Source of the DNA: Rubrivivax sp.
GTDB lineage: Bacteria > Pseudomonadota > Gammaproteobacteria > Burkholderiales > Burkholderiaceae_C
Length of the DNA stretch: 57,061 bases
NCBI GenBank assembly: GCA_004210455.1
Contig: SEFA01000037.1
Coordinates: 1 to 57,061 of the forward strand
Direction of reading: 5' to 3'
Part shown: piece after piece, positions 27,759-37,105 of the stretch
How the letters are laid out: every line of letters begins with the position of its first letter
Numbering within the stretch: position 1 is the stretch's first letter
Translations under genes and position numbers: made by a program
Notes under the pieces: generated by a model
Told to the model about the DNA's origin: nothing
The model's input: the letters and a program-made list of their open reading frames with translations, nothing else
Databases searched by the model: none

Positions 27759-28618
27759 CGCGCGAGCAGGCGCGTGCGCTCTTCGCCGCCCTGCTCGCCG
27801 GCACCGTGCCCGACCTGGAGCGCGGCGCCCTCCTGATCGCGATGCGCATCAAGGGGGAAAGCCTTGACGAACTGCTCGGGTTCGTCGAAGCGATGCAGGC
27901 CGGCGCCGCCCGCGTGGACGCACCGGCCGGTGCGCGGACCGTCGTGCTGCCGACCTTCAACGGCGCGCGCAAGCAGGCCAACCTGATGCCGCTGGTGGCG
28001 ATGCTGCTGGCCCGGGAAGGCATCCCGGTGCTGATCCACGGTCGACACGACTTCGACAGCCGCATCAGCCCGTTCGAACTCTTCGACGCGCTGGAACTTC
28101 CCGTCGCCCGGAACGTGGAAGAAGCCGGTCAGCGACTGGCCGCGCACCGTCTCGCCATCCTGCCGACCGAACTCATCCACCCAGGACTGGACGCCATGAT
28201 GGCGCTGCGCCCGCGCATGGGCCTGCGCAACAGCAGCCACAGCATCGCGAAGCTGCTGGACCCGCTGCCGGGCCGCAGCGTGCGCGTGGTCGCGGTGACC
28301 CATCCGGAATACGTGGACAGCATGGGAGAGGCGCTGCCTCAGCTCAGCGCCGACGACGGGCGTGCGCTCCTCATGCGCGCCAGCGAAGGCGAGGCTTACC
28401 TGCACCTCCGGCGCAAGGCCCATCTGCAAGGCTTCGCGAACGGGCAAGGCCTGGATCTCAACCCGGCAAGCAACGAGGATCTGGACTGGGCGCTGTCGCC
28501 CGCCTGCGAGCCGGCGGCCAACGCCGACCTCATTCGCGCGATCCTGGCCGGCTCCGAGCCGCTGCCCCCTCGGATCGCCGACCAGATCGCGGCCCTGCGC
28601 CAGCTGGCCACGGAATGA
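27698..28618 (+). CDS. ybiB: YbiB, anthranilate-phosphoribosyltransferase-like DNA-binding protein
   Basis: A 306-residue protein with the glycosyltransferase-3 fold (helical N-terminal TrpD_N domain, then RTVVLPTFNGARKQANLMPLVAMLLAREGIPVLIHG and MGLRNSSHSIAKLLDP). E. coli YbiB resembles TrpD but binds nucleic acids rather than anthranilate. A GGAAGGA sequence precedes the ATG at 27698, which lies inside the end of the upstream gene. Confidence 0.92.
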   Translation: MDYAPLLKEIGRGARGARDLTREQARALFAALLAGTVPDLERGALLIAMRIKGESLDELLGFVEAMQAGAARVDAPAGARTVVLPTFNGARKQANLMPLVAMLLAREGIPVLIHGRHDFDSRISPFELFDALELPVARNVEEAGQRLAAHRLAILPTELIHPGLDAMMALRPRMGLRNSSHSIAKLLDPLPGRSVRVVAVTHPEYVDSMGEALPQLSADDGRALLMRASEGEAYLHLRRKAHLQGFANGQGLDLNPASNEDLDWALSPACEPAANADLIRAILAGSEPLPPRIADQIAALRQLATE

Positions 28619-28639
28619 TCCGGTTGTCCTGTCTTTGCA

Positions 28640-28720
28640 GGAATCTTCATATGCTTATCTCGCCATAAGCAATCTACGATTTTGTAGTTCTCATATATAT
28701 AAAGCGTTCATAGAGTGCAG
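28640..28720 (+). promoter_or_regulatory. AT-rich control region of the sulfate-assimilation operon
   Basis: In an otherwise GC-rich region this stretch is AT-rich. It holds GCTTAT-N6-ATAAGC at 28653-28670, a perfect 6-bp inverted repeat resembling a LysR-type site, and a second small repeat CTAC-N6-GTAG downstream. TATATA then provides a possible -10 box. CysB-type LysR regulators control cys operons in proteobacteria; binding here is inferred. Confidence 0.5.
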
Positions 28721-28803
28721 ACTCCCGGCCAGCCCTGGGCCAGCCGCGGTGTCTCTGACGCGCGGCGGGCCCCTGAGAAACCCGGCCGGGTCCAGCCGAC
28801 GCC

Positions 28804-30492
28804 ATGTACGCCTATACCGATTTCGACCGCCAGTTCGTCCACGCCCGCGCGGCCCAGTTCCGCGACCAGCTCGAACGCCATCTGGCCGGCCAGCTTCCCG
28901 ACGACGACTTCCGCGCGCTGCGCCTGCAGAACGGCTGGTACATCCAGCGTCATGCGCCGATGCTGCGGGTCGCGGTCCCTTACGGCGTGCTGGACAGCCG
29001 CCAGCTGCGCCAGCTGGCGCGCATCGCCCGCGAGCACGACCGCGGCTACGGCCACTTCACCACGCGCCAGAACCTGCAGTTCAACTGGATCCCGCTGCCG
29101 CAGTCCGCGGACGTGATGGACCTGCTGGCCGATGTCGACATGCACGGCATCCAGACCAGCGGGAACTGCATCCGCAACATCACCAGCGACGTCACCGCCG
29201 GCGTGGCCGCGGACGAGCTGATCGACCCGCGCCCCTACGCCGAAGTGCTGCGCCAGTGGTCGACGCTGCATCCCGAATTCGCCTTCCTGCCGCGCAAGTT
29301 CAAGATCGCGATCTCGGGCGCGAAGGAAGACCGCGCCGCCATCGCCTGGCACGACATCGGCCTGCAGCTGCGCAGGAACGACGCCGGCGAGATCGGCTTC
29401 CAGGTCTTCGTCGGCGGCGGCATGGGCCGCACGCCGATCATCGGCCAGGAGATCAGCCCCTTCGTGCCGTGGCAGCACATCCTGCTGTACCTCGAGGCGA
29501 TCGTGCGCACGTACAACCGCTTCGGCCGCCGCGACAACATGTACAAGGCGCGCATCAAGATCCTGGTCAAGGCCGAAGGCCAGGCCTACTTCGACGCGGT
29601 CAACGCCGAGTACCAGGCCATCCTCGGCGACGACGCCGGCAGCCACGAGCAGATCATTCCCGAGGCCGAGCTGGCGCGCGTCGCCGCCAGCTTCGTCGAA
29701 CCGCAAGGCGTGACCCCGGTGCCGGGCGTCGACCTCTTCGAAGGCGCCTCGCCGGCCTACCGCCGCTGGCTGGAACGCAACGTCCACGCGCACCGCGTCA
29801 GCGGCTACCGCTCGGTGACGCTGTCGCTCAAGCGCGTCGGCCTGCCGCCGGGCGACATCACCGACGCGCAGATGGACGCCGCCGCCGCGCTGTCCGATGC
29901 CTACAGCCACGGCGAACTGCGCGTCTCGCACGACCAGAACCTGCTGCTGCCCTGGGTGCGCGAGAGCGACCTGCCCGCGCTCTTCGAAGCCGCGAGGGAA
30001 CACGGCTTCGCCACGCCCAACATCGGCCTGCTGACCGACATGATCGTGTGCCCGGGCGGCGACTTCTGCGCGCTGGCCAACGCCCGCTCCATCCCGGTCG
30101 CCAGCGAGATCACCGACCGCTTCCAGGACCTGGACGAGCTCTGGGACATCGGCGACATCGACCTGCACATCAGCGGCTGCATCAACAGCTGCGGGCACCA
30201 CCACAGCGGCCACATCGGCGTGCTCGGCGTCGACAAGGACGGCAGCGAGTGGTACCAGATCACGCTGGGCGGCTCGGACGGCTCGACGCTGTCGGGCGCC
30301 GCGGTGCCGGGCAAGGTGATCGGCCCGTCCTTCGCCGCCGATGAAGCCGCCGACGCGGTCGAGGCCGTGATCGCGACCTACCGCCGCGAACGCGAGGCCG
30401 GCGAACGCTTCCTCCAGACGGTCCGCCGCATCGGCCTGGACGCCTTCAAGCAGGCGACCAACGACATCCGCCGATCGACCGCCAAGCAATGA
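28804..30492 (+). CDS. cysI: Sulfite reductase haemoprotein (nitrite/sulfite reductase)
   Basis: A 562-residue cytoplasmic enzyme that reduces sulfite to sulfide with six electrons. It has two ferredoxin-like nitrite/sulfite reductase half-domains. Substrate-binding and cofactor blocks include GYGHFTTRQNLQFNW, GNCIRNITSD and RKFKIAISG. The siroheme/4Fe-4S ligand cysteines lie in VCPGGDFCALANA and SGCINSCGHHHSGHIG. No flavoprotein partner (cysJ) is in the window. First gene of cysI-DUF934-cysH-cysD-cysN. Confidence 0.95.
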   Translation: MYAYTDFDRQFVHARAAQFRDQLERHLAGQLPDDDFRALRLQNGWYIQRHAPMLRVAVPYGVLDSRQLRQLARIAREHDRGYGHFTTRQNLQFNWIPLPQSADVMDLLADVDMHGIQTSGNCIRNITSDVTAGVAADELIDPRPYAEVLRQWSTLHPEFAFLPRKFKIAISGAKEDRAAIAWHDIGLQLRRNDAGEIGFQVFVGGGMGRTPIIGQEISPFVPWQHILLYLEAIVRTYNRFGRRDNMYKARIKILVKAEGQAYFDAVNAEYQAILGDDAGSHEQIIPEAELARVAASFVEPQGVTPVPGVDLFEGASPAYRRWLERNVHAHRVSGYRSVTLSLKRVGLPPGDITDAQMDAAAALSDAYSHGELRVSHDQNLLLPWVRESDLPALFEAAREHGFATPNIGLLTDMIVCPGGDFCALANARSIPVASEITDRFQDLDELWDIGDIDLHISGCINSCGHHHSGHIGVLGVDKDGSEWYQITLGGSDGSTLSGAAVPGKVIGPSFAADEAADAVEAVIATYRREREAGERFLQTVRRIGLDAFKQATNDIRRSTAKQ

Positions 30493-30523
30493 CCGCAATC
30501 CCGGACACGGAACGCCCCGCACC

Positions 30524-31033
30524 ATGAAGTTCGTCTCCAAGGCCCAAGATCCCTGGCACACCTGCGCCGGCGAGGACGGCCCGCAACCGCATCCCGCCGC
30601 CGCCGACCACAAGCTGCTGACGCTGGAACAGTGGCACGCCGTGCGCGACACCTGGCCGGAAGGCCTGGCCACCGGCGTGATCCTGCCCAACGATGTCGAT
30701 GTGCTCGATCTGAAGGCCGACCTGCCGCGCCTGGCGCTGATCGCCCTGCAGTTCCCGAAATGGGTCGACGGCCGCGCCTACAGCCAGGCGCACGTGCTGC
30801 GCTCGCGGCTGCGCTTCGCCGGCGAGGTCCGCGCGACCGGCGACGTCCTTGTCGACATGCTCCCGTTGCTGCAGCGCTGCGGCGTCGACGCCGTGCAGAT
30901 GCGCGGCGACCAGAACCAGGAAGCGGCCGAGCGCGCGCTGGGCTTCTTCCCCGGCCACTACCAGGCGGACGTCAACGAAACGCGCCCGCTGTTCGCCCGC
31001 GCCGGCACCGCCGGCCAGAAATCCGGGGCCTGA
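30524..31033 (+). CDS. DUF934 protein of the cys operon
   Basis: A 169-residue cytoplasmic protein. TGVILPNDVDVLDLKADLPRLALIALQFPKWVDGRAYSQAHVLRSRLRFAGEVRATGDVLVDML and QRCGVDAVQMRGDQNQEAAERAL are the DUF934 signature. The family occurs almost only between cysI and cysH in beta- and alphaproteobacteria. It probably assists sulfite or APS reduction, but its biochemical role is unknown. 31 bp after cysI and 2 bp before cysH. Confidence 0.92.
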   Translation: MKFVSKAQDPWHTCAGEDGPQPHPAAADHKLLTLEQWHAVRDTWPEGLATGVILPNDVDVLDLKADLPRLALIALQFPKWVDGRAYSQAHVLRSRLRFAGEVRATGDVLVDMLPLLQRCGVDAVQMRGDQNQEAAERALGFFPGHYQADVNETRPLFARAGTAGQKSGA

Positions 31034-31035
31034 GC

Positions 31036-31899
31036 ATGAGCGGCGAGGTGTCTTCGCTGGACTTCGCGCCCCTCAGCGAGGTGTCGGCCCTGCCGGGCGC
31101 GACGAACGTCGGCTCGGCGATCGGCCTGTACGCCCGCCAGACCGCCGGTTTCGACGAGCGCGTTGCGCGCACGGTCGAGGTCCTGAAGCAGGCCGCGGCG
31201 GACTTCGGTCCTGGCGCGCTGCAGTCGACCTCGCTGGGCGTCGAGGACATGGTCATCACCGACCTGATCGCGCGCCACGGCCTGCCGATCGCGCTGGCGA
31301 CGCTGGACACCGGCAAGCTGCACGCGGAAACGCTGGCGCTGATCCCGCGCATCCACGACCGCTACGGCATCGAGGTGGAAGTCTTCGCGCCCGTGCGGGA
31401 GCAGGTCGTCCACTTCGTGCGAGCCAACGGCGAGGAGCCGATGTACCGCAGCGTCGAGTTGCGCAAGGCCTGCTGCGGCGTGCGCAAGCTGGAGCCGCTG
31501 TCGCGCATGCTGGCCGGCCGCACGGCCTGGATCACCGGCCTGCGCCGCGAGCAGAGCGCCAACCGCGCCGAAGTCCCCTTCCGTGAGGACGACGGCCACG
31601 GCCGCACCAAGATCAACCCGCTGGCCGAGTGGAGCTGGGCCGACGTTTGGCACTACGTGCAGCAGCACGTCGTTCCGTACAACCCGCTGCATGACGAGTT
31701 CATGCCCAGCATCGGCTGTGCGCCCTGCACCCGCGCGATCGCCGTCGGCGAGGACTTCCGCGCCGGCCGCTGGTGGTGGGAAGACAGCTCGAAGGAATGC
31801 GGACTGCACGCCACGCATGCCGAGCCCGACAGCCCATCCGCCACCGAATCTGAACCCGAAGCGTCCCCCCCGACGTCGACCTCCGGAGCCCAGGCATGA
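31036..31899 (+). CDS. cysH: Adenylylsulfate (APS) reductase, assimilatory
   Basis: A 287-residue thioredoxin-dependent reductase. STSLGVEDMVITDLIARH and TLDTGKLHAETL belong to the PAPS/APS reductase PP-loop fold. The cysteine pattern KACCGVRKLEPL ... GCAPCTRA supplies the ligands of a 4Fe-4S cluster, which marks the APS-using type rather than the cluster-free PAPS type; no cysC kinase is seen nearby, which agrees. The catalytic Cys is in SSKECGLH. A serine/proline-rich tail of about 30 residues follows. Overlaps cysD by 4 bp. Confidence 0.94.
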   Translation: MSGEVSSLDFAPLSEVSALPGATNVGSAIGLYARQTAGFDERVARTVEVLKQAAADFGPGALQSTSLGVEDMVITDLIARHGLPIALATLDTGKLHAETLALIPRIHDRYGIEVEVFAPVREQVVHFVRANGEEPMYRSVELRKACCGVRKLEPLSRMLAGRTAWITGLRREQSANRAEVPFREDDGHGRTKINPLAEWSWADVWHYVQQHVVPYNPLHDEFMPSIGCAPCTRAIAVGEDFRAGRWWWEDSSKECGLHATHAEPDSPSATESEPEASPPTSTSGAQA

Positions 31900-32855
31900 A
31901 CGCCCCCGTGAACCTCGAACAACTGCTGCCGCTGGCGGACCACCGTCACCTGGACCACCTCGAAGAAGAGGCCATCTTCATCCTGCGCGAGGTCGCCGCC
32001 GCCTTCGAGCGCCCCGCCCTGCTGTTCTCGGGCGGCAAGGATTCGTGCGTGGTGCTGCGCCTGGCGGAGAAGGCCTTCAAGCGCCGCATCGCCGGCAACG
32101 AGTTCGCGGGCAAGCTGCCCTTCCCGCTGGTCCACGTCGACACCGGCCACAACTTCCCCGAGGTGATCGAGTTCCGCGACCGTCGCGTCGAGGAAATGGG
32201 CGAGCGCCTGGTCGTCGGCCACCTGGAAGACTCGATCAAGAAGGGCACGATCCGCCTGTCGCATCCGCTGGAATCGCGCAACGGCCACCAGACGGTGACG
32301 CTGCTGGAGACCATCGAGGAACACCGCTTCGACGTGCTGATCGGCGGCGCCCGTCGCGACGAGGAAAAGGCGCGCGCCAAGGAGCGCATCTTCAGCCACC
32401 GCGACAGCTTCGGCCAATGGCAGCCGAAGGAGCAGCGGCCCGAGCTGTGGAACCTCTTCAACACCCGCATCCGGCCGGGCGAGCACTTCCGCGCGTTCCC
32501 GATCAGCAACTGGACCGAGCTGGACGTGTGGCTCTACATCGCCCGCGAGAACATCCCGCTGCCATCGCTGTACTTCGCGCACGACCGCCAGGTGATCCGC
32601 CGCAAGGGCCTGCTGGTGCCACTGACCGACGTGACCCCGCCGGAAGCCGGCGAAACCGTCGAGACGGCGCAGGTGCGCTTCCGCACCGTCGGCGACATGA
32701 CCTGCACCTGCCCGGTGGAGAGCCCCGCCGCCAACGCCGCCGACATCGTGGCCGAGACCTTGACGGTCACCGTCTCCGAGCGGGGCGCCACGCGCATGGA
32801 CGACCGCACCTCCGATGCGTCTATGGAACGTCGCAAGAAGGAGGGCTACTTCTGA
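31896..32855 (+). CDS. cysD: Sulfate adenylyltransferase subunit 2
   Basis: A 319-residue catalytic subunit of ATP sulfurylase, making APS from sulfate and ATP. The PP-loop LLFSGGKDSCVVLRLAEKAF and the blocks PFPLVHVDTGHNFPEVIEFRDRR and FSHRDSFGQWQPKEQRPELW are diagnostic. It starts within the cysH stop (ATGA) and ends in TGATG shared with cysN. Confidence 0.97.
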   Translation: MNAPVNLEQLLPLADHRHLDHLEEEAIFILREVAAAFERPALLFSGGKDSCVVLRLAEKAFKRRIAGNEFAGKLPFPLVHVDTGHNFPEVIEFRDRRVEEMGERLVVGHLEDSIKKGTIRLSHPLESRNGHQTVTLLETIEEHRFDVLIGGARRDEEKARAKERIFSHRDSFGQWQPKEQRPELWNLFNTRIRPGEHFRAFPISNWTELDVWLYIARENIPLPSLYFAHDRQVIRRKGLLVPLTDVTPPEAGETVETAQVRFRTVGDMTCTCPVESPAANAADIVAETLTVTVSERGATRMDDRTSDASMERRKKEGYF

Positions 32856-34204
32856 TGTCCGCCATCCTCAATGCCGAGAGCACCGATCGTCCCGTGAGCC
32901 CTGTGAGCCCCGCGAGCACCGTGAACAAGATCCATCAATCCGACGTCGACACGACGCACCGCGCGCTGCGCTTCCTGACCGCCGGCAGCGTCGACGACGG
33001 CAAGAGCACGCTGATCGGGCGCCTGCTCTTCGACAGCAGAGCGATCCTCGCGGACCAGCTCGACACGCTGAGCAAGCGCGCCGCCGGCCAGCCGATCGAC
33101 CTGAGCCTGCTGACCGACGGCCTTGAAGCCGAACGGGAACAAGGCATCACGATCGACGTCGCCTACCGCTACTTCGCGACCAAGCAGCGCAAGTTCATCA
33201 TTGCCGACGCGCCGGGCCATGAGCAGTACACCCGCAACATGGTCACCGCCGCCGCCGGCAGCGATGCCGCCGTCGTGCTGGTCGACGTGACCAAGCTGGA
33301 CCTGTCGGTCGACGAGGTCCCGCTGCTGGCGCAGACGCGCCGCCACAGCCTGCTCGCGCACCTGCTGCGCGTGCCGAGCATCGTCTTCGCGATCAACAAG
33401 ATCGACGCCGCCGCGAACCCGGGCGACGCCTTCCGCAAGGTCTCGGCCGCGCTGGAGAAGTTCGCTTCGGCGGCCGGCATCCGCGTGACCGCGGTCGTGC
33501 CCGTCTCCGCGCTGCGCGGCGACAACGTGACGCAGCCGCTCGCGGCCGACTGGTACGACGGTCCGTCGCTGCTGCAGGTGCTGGAGTCGCTGCCGACCGT
33601 GCAGGAAACCGTGGAAGCGCCCTTGGCGCTGCCCGTGCAGTACGTGGCCAAGGACGGCGACGGCACCGGCAACAACCCGCGCGTGCTGTGGGGCCGGATC
33701 GCGCAAGGCCAGGTGCAGGTCGGCGACGAAGTGCAGATCCTGCCGGGCGGCCAGACCGCCATCGTCGGCGAGCTGCGCCGGGCCGGCGAGCCGGTGGCGA
33801 CCTCGGTCGCCGGCGAATCCGCCGGGCTGCTGCTGGACCGCCAGGTCGACGTCTCACGCGGCGACTGGATCGTCGCGCCCGGCGCGGCCACGCCCCGCCG
33901 CACCTTCGAAGCCACCCTCGCATGGATCGACACCGAACCGGCCGTGCTGGGCCGAAAGTACTGGGTGCGCCACGGCAACCGCTGGGTCCAGGCCCGCATC
34001 GCGGCGATCGATCATCGCCTGGACATCCAGACGCTGGCCGAGACCGAGGCGCACGAGCTATCGGTCAACGAGATCGGCCACGTCACCATCGAGCTGCAGG
34101 CCGAGCTGCCGCTGCAGCCCTACGCGGACAACCGCGTCGGCGGCGCGCTGATCGTCGTGGATCCCACCAGCAACCGCACCAGCGGCGCGCTGCTGGTCCG
34201 CTGA
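32855..34204 (+). CDS. cysN: Sulfate adenylyltransferase subunit 1 (GTPase)
   Basis: A 449-residue elongation-factor-like GTPase that drives APS formation by CysD. G1 is GSVDDGKS, G3 is DAPGHEQ, G4 is NKID. EREQGITIDVAYRYF is the switch I region and TRNMVTAAAGSDAAVVLVDV follows G3. The C-terminus lacks a fused CysC kinase domain. Start ATG 32855 overlaps the cysD stop by one base. A stretch of repeated PVSP residues precedes the GTPase domain. Confidence 0.97.
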   Translation: MSAILNAESTDRPVSPVSPASTVNKIHQSDVDTTHRALRFLTAGSVDDGKSTLIGRLLFDSRAILADQLDTLSKRAAGQPIDLSLLTDGLEAEREQGITIDVAYRYFATKQRKFIIADAPGHEQYTRNMVTAAAGSDAAVVLVDVTKLDLSVDEVPLLAQTRRHSLLAHLLRVPSIVFAINKIDAAANPGDAFRKVSAALEKFASAAGIRVTAVVPVSALRGDNVTQPLAADWYDGPSLLQVLESLPTVQETVEAPLALPVQYVAKDGDGTGNNPRVLWGRIAQGQVQVGDEVQILPGGQTAIVGELRRAGEPVATSVAGESAGLLLDRQVDVSRGDWIVAPGAATPRRTFEATLAWIDTEPAVLGRKYWVRHGNRWVQARIAAIDHRLDIQTLAETEAHELSVNEIGHVTIELQAELPLQPYADNRVGGALIVVDPTSNRTSGALLVR

Positions 34205-34278
34205 GACCGCCCGCCACGGCCTGACCGCCCCGCCGCCCGCCCTCCGTCCACCCCGAACGAAAGCCAGGAGCCATCGAT

Positions 34279-35109
34279 ATGGGACGCGTCCTCTTCGTCA
34301 GCGCCGGCCCCGGCGCCGCCGACCTGATCACGCTGCGCGGCGCGCGGGCGCTCGCGCTGGCGGACGTCGTGCTGTTCGACGCGTTGACCGACCCGGCGCT
34401 GCGCGAGCTCGCACCGCAGGCGAAATGGCTGGATGTCGGCAAGCGCGGCTTCTGCCATTCCACGAAGCAGACGGCGATCAACGCCGCGCTGGTCCGGGAG
34501 GCGAAGGCGCACGACATGGTCGTCCGTCTGAAGGGCGGGGACGCCAACGTCTTCGGCCGCCTCGAGGAGGAGCTCCTCGCGCTGGCCGAGGCCGACATCG
34601 CCTACGAGATCGTGCCCGGCGTGACCGCGGCCATCGCGGCGGCCGCGCAGACCGGGCGTCCGCTCACGCGGCGCGGCACGGGTCGCAGCGTCGCGCTGAC
34701 GACCGCGATGACGAAGGACGGCGAACTCCACGCCGGCAAGGCCGCCGACACCGAGGTCTTCTACATGGCGGGCCAGCAGCTGGCCGCCCTCGCCCGCCGG
34801 CTGCTCGCCGCGGGCTGGGACGCCGCCACGCCGGTGAGCGTCGTGTCGCGGGCCGGCTGCGCCGACGCGTTGTCCAGCGAGCACGACGTGGCGTCGCTGG
34901 GCGCGGCGTCCATGCTGCACAAGGGTCGGCCGACGGTGGTGATCGTCGGCGCGGGTGCGGCCCCGCTGGCGGGGGTGCCGGAAGCTGCTCTGGGGGCCGG
35001 TGCGGAAGCCGGGCCGAAAAGCGGTTTGGGCGATTACGCGACACCGTCCTCACGCCAAGACCTTGAGCCGGAGCGGCTGGAATCCCTGCCGCAAAGCCCG
35101 AACGTTTAA
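34279..35109 (+). CDS. cobA: Uroporphyrinogen-III C-methyltransferase
   Basis: A 276-residue SAM-dependent methyltransferase giving precorrin-2 for siroheme, the cofactor of Cys[56 protein letters not shown] and [21 protein letters not shown] are the SUMT motifs. It lacks the CysG dehydrogenase/ferrochelatase part. It lies 74 bp after cysN with an AGGAG before the ATG. The last 40 residues are not conserved. Confidence 0.95.
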   Translation: MGRVLFVSAGPGAADLITLRGARALALADVVLFDALTDPALRELAPQAKWLDVGKRGFCHSTKQTAINAALVREAKAHDMVVRLKGGDANVFGRLEEELLALAEADIAYEIVPGVTAAIAAAAQTGRPLTRRGTGRSVALTTAMTKDGELHAGKAADTEVFYMAGQQLAALARRLLAAGWDAATPVSVVSRAGCADALSSEHDVASLGAASMLHKGRPTVVIVGAGAAPLAGVPEAALGAGAEAGPKSGLGDYATPSSRQDLEPERLESLPQSPNV

Positions 35110-35207
35110 AATCTCGTGTTTACCGTCAGCGCGAACTAGCCCACGCCAGGGGATCGCTGATTTTCGAGGGCCCGTGTTGTGCCGGCCCCGTCACTAGAAG
35201 AGCCGCT

Positions 35208-35531
35208 ATGACCCACGTCGTCACCGAAGCCTGCATTCGCTGCAAATACACCGATTGCGTCGATGTCTGCCCCGTCGACTGCTTCCGCGAAGGTCCGAAC
35301 TTCCTGACCATCGACCCGGATGAGTGCATCGACTGCGCGGTCTGCATCCCGGAGTGCCCGGTGAACGCGATCATGCCGGAGGAGGACGTGCCCGGCGATC
35401 AGCAGATCATGATCAAGCTGAATGCCGACCTGGCGAAGAAATGGCCCAGCATCACCAAGCGCAAGGCCGCGCTCCCGGACGCCGAGGAGTGGAAGGACAA
35501 GACGGGCAAGATCGATCAGCTGGTCCGCTGA
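35208..35531 (+). CDS. fdxA: 7Fe ferredoxin
   Basis: A 107-residue soluble electron carrier. The N-terminal half has [18 protein letters not shown] and [16 protein letters not shown], the cysteine pattern for one 3Fe-4S and one 4Fe-4S cluster as in Azotobacter FdI. The C-terminal extension is of usual length. It lies between cobA and a ferredoxin-reductase gene, suggesting electron supply to nearby reductases such as CysI (inference). Confidence 0.95.
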   Translation: MTHVVTEACIRCKYTDCVDVCPVDCFREGPNFLTIDPDECIDCAVCIPECPVNAIMPEEDVPGDQQIMIKLNADLAKKWPSITKRKAALPDAEEWKDKTGKIDQLVR

Positions 35532-35585
35532 CCGATCCCCTCATCCCGCGGCGCCGGGTCCTGCCGGCGACCGCTCCCTACAAGA

Positions 35586-36689
35586 ATGGAAACGCAAGTG
35601 ACTGAATCGACCTCCGCCCCGCACGCGGGCGTGATCGAAACCGACGCCGTCATCGTCGGCGCGGGCCCGGTGGGCCTGTTCCAGGTGTTCGAACTGGGCC
35701 TGCTCGAGATCAAGGCGCACATCATCGACTCGCTGGCCTATCCCGGCGGCCAGTGCATCGAGCTGTACCCGGACAAGCCGATCTACGACATCCCGGCGCT
35801 GCCGGTGGTGACGGGCAAGGAGCTGACCGACAACCTGATGAAGCAGATCGAGCCGTTCGGCGCGACCTTCCATCTGGGGCAGGAGGTCACGACGGTCGAG
35901 AAGCAGGAGGACGGTCGTTTCTTCGTCGCCACGAGCAAGGGCACGCAGTTCCTGACCAAGACCATCTTCATCGCGGGCGGCGTGGGTTCGTTCCAGCCGC
36001 GCACGCTGAAGGTCGAGGGCATCGACAAGTACGAGGGCTCGCAGGTCCATTACCGGGTGCGCAACCCGTCGCAGTTCGCCGGCAAGAATCTGGTGATCAT
36101 CGGCGGCGGCGACTCGGCGCTGGACTGGGCGCTGAACTTCTGCGGCGGCAACGCCGACGGCAACCCGCACAAGGCGGAGAGCGTGATCCTGGTGCACCGT
36201 CGGGACGGTTTCCGTGCCGCGCCGGCGTCGGTGGCCAAGATGAAGGAGCTGTGCGACGCCTACGAGATGCAGTTCATCGTCGGCCAGGTCGCCGACCTGG
36301 ACGAGGGCGAGGACGCGCTGAAGGGCCTGAAGATCACCGGCGGCGACGGTGTCACGCGCGTGGTGCCTGCGGACCAGGTGCTGGTGTTCTTCGGCCTGTC
36401 GCCGAAGCTCGGCCCGATCGCCGAGTGGGGCCTGTCGCTGGAGAAGAAGCAGATCCAGGTCGACACCGAGAAGTTCCAGACCAACGTGCCGGGCATCTTC
36501 GCGGTGGGTGACATCAACACCTACCCGGGCAAGAAGAAGCTGATCCTGTCGGGCTTCCACGAAGCCGCGCTGGCGGCCTTCGGCGCGATGCCGATCATCA
36601 ACCCGGAAAAGCGCGTCCACCTGCAGTACACGACCACCAGCCCGAAGCTGCACAAGGTGCTGGGCGTCGAGACGCCGAACTTCGACTGA
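35586..36689 (+). CDS. Ferredoxin--NADP+ reductase, thioredoxin-reductase-like type
   Basis: A 367-residue flavoprotein. FAD motif [39 protein letters not shown], the NADPH motif [16 protein letters not shown] and C-terminal [27 protein letters not shown] match the TrxB-like ferredoxin reductases. The redox CxxC of true thioredoxin reductases is absent, as expected. Located 54 bp after fdxA, so probably partner of that ferredoxin. Followed by a strong terminator. Confidence 0.93.
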   Translation: METQVTESTSAPHAGVIETDAVIVGAGPVGLFQVFELGLLEIKAHIIDSLAYPGGQCIELYPDKPIYDIPALPVVTGKELTDNLMKQIEPFGATFHLGQEVTTVEKQEDGRFFVATSKGTQFLTKTIFIAGGVGSFQPRTLKVEGIDKYEGSQVHYRVRNPSQFAGKNLVIIGGGDSALDWALNFCGGNADGNPHKAESVILVHRRDGFRAAPASVAKMKELCDAYEMQFIVGQVADLDEGEDALKGLKITGGDGVTRVVPADQVLVFFGLSPKLGPIAEWGLSLEKKQIQVDTEKFQTNVPGIFAVGDINTYPGKKKLILSGFHEAALAAFGAMPIINPEKRVHLQYTTTSPKLHKVLGVETPNFD

Positions 36690-36730
36690 CCGTCGAAAAG
36701 CGCGCTCCGCTGGAGCGCCTCGGAACACGA

Positions 36731-36760
36731 GCCCGCCTGGCGAAAGCCGGCGGGCTTTTT
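36731..36760 (+). terminator. Rho-independent terminator after the ferredoxin reductase gene
   Basis: Stem GCCCGCCTGGC/GCCGGCGGGC with a GAAA loop and one mismatch, followed by TTTTT. Confidence 0.9.
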
Positions 36761-36793
36761 CGTTGGTGCACCGCGCAAGCTTGTGATTCGTCA

Positions 36794-37105
36794 ATGCAGA
36801 CGGCGAACAAGAAGGGGACATGTGTCGGGCTCCTCTTTCAGCGCTTGCGGTGGTGCAACCATTGCACCAAATTCAGGCCTACGCTTGTTCGCATATCCAA
36901 GTCCAGGATCGATGTCTACGCCAACGATCACCACCCGCCGCACTTCCATATCCGCGCCAACGACGGCAGCAAGGCGGCCGTCGCCATCAGGGATCTGAAA
37001 GTGATCGCGGGAGAAGTGCCTCGCGCCGCCTTGTCGGAAGCGCTGGCCTGGGCAGAACCCAGGCGCCCCTTGCTGTTGAAGACATGGAAGGAACTGAATT
37101 CATGA
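36794..37105 (+). CDS. DUF4160 protein (putative toxin-like partner)
   Basis: At most 103 residues. The segment PTLVRISKSRIDVYANDHHPPHFHIRANDG and the C-terminal WAEPRRPLLLKTWKELNS identify DUF4160. The family normally begins MPT; here the corresponding codon (36875-36877) is AGG, so the canonical start seems lost. The upstream ATG at 36794 would add 27 unconserved residues. Those bases also contain a perfect inverted repeat (36852-36868). Overlaps the next gene by 4 bp. DUF4160 and DUF2442 genes commonly occur as a pair and are suspected toxin-antitoxin modules. Confidence 0.75.
   Translation: MQTANKKGTCVGLLFQRLRWCNHCTKFRPTLVRISKSRIDVYANDHHPPHFHIRANDGSKAAVAIRDLKVIAGEVPRAALSEALAWAEPRRPLLLKTWKELNS
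36852..36868. promoter_or_regulatory. Inverted repeat, candidate operator of the DUF4160/DUF2442 pair
   Basis: GGTGCAA-CCA-TTGCACC is a perfect 7-bp inverted repeat lying 6 bp before the conserved part of the DUF4160 gene. Its position suits autoregulation by the HTH domain of the second gene product; this is an inference. Confidence 0.5.
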
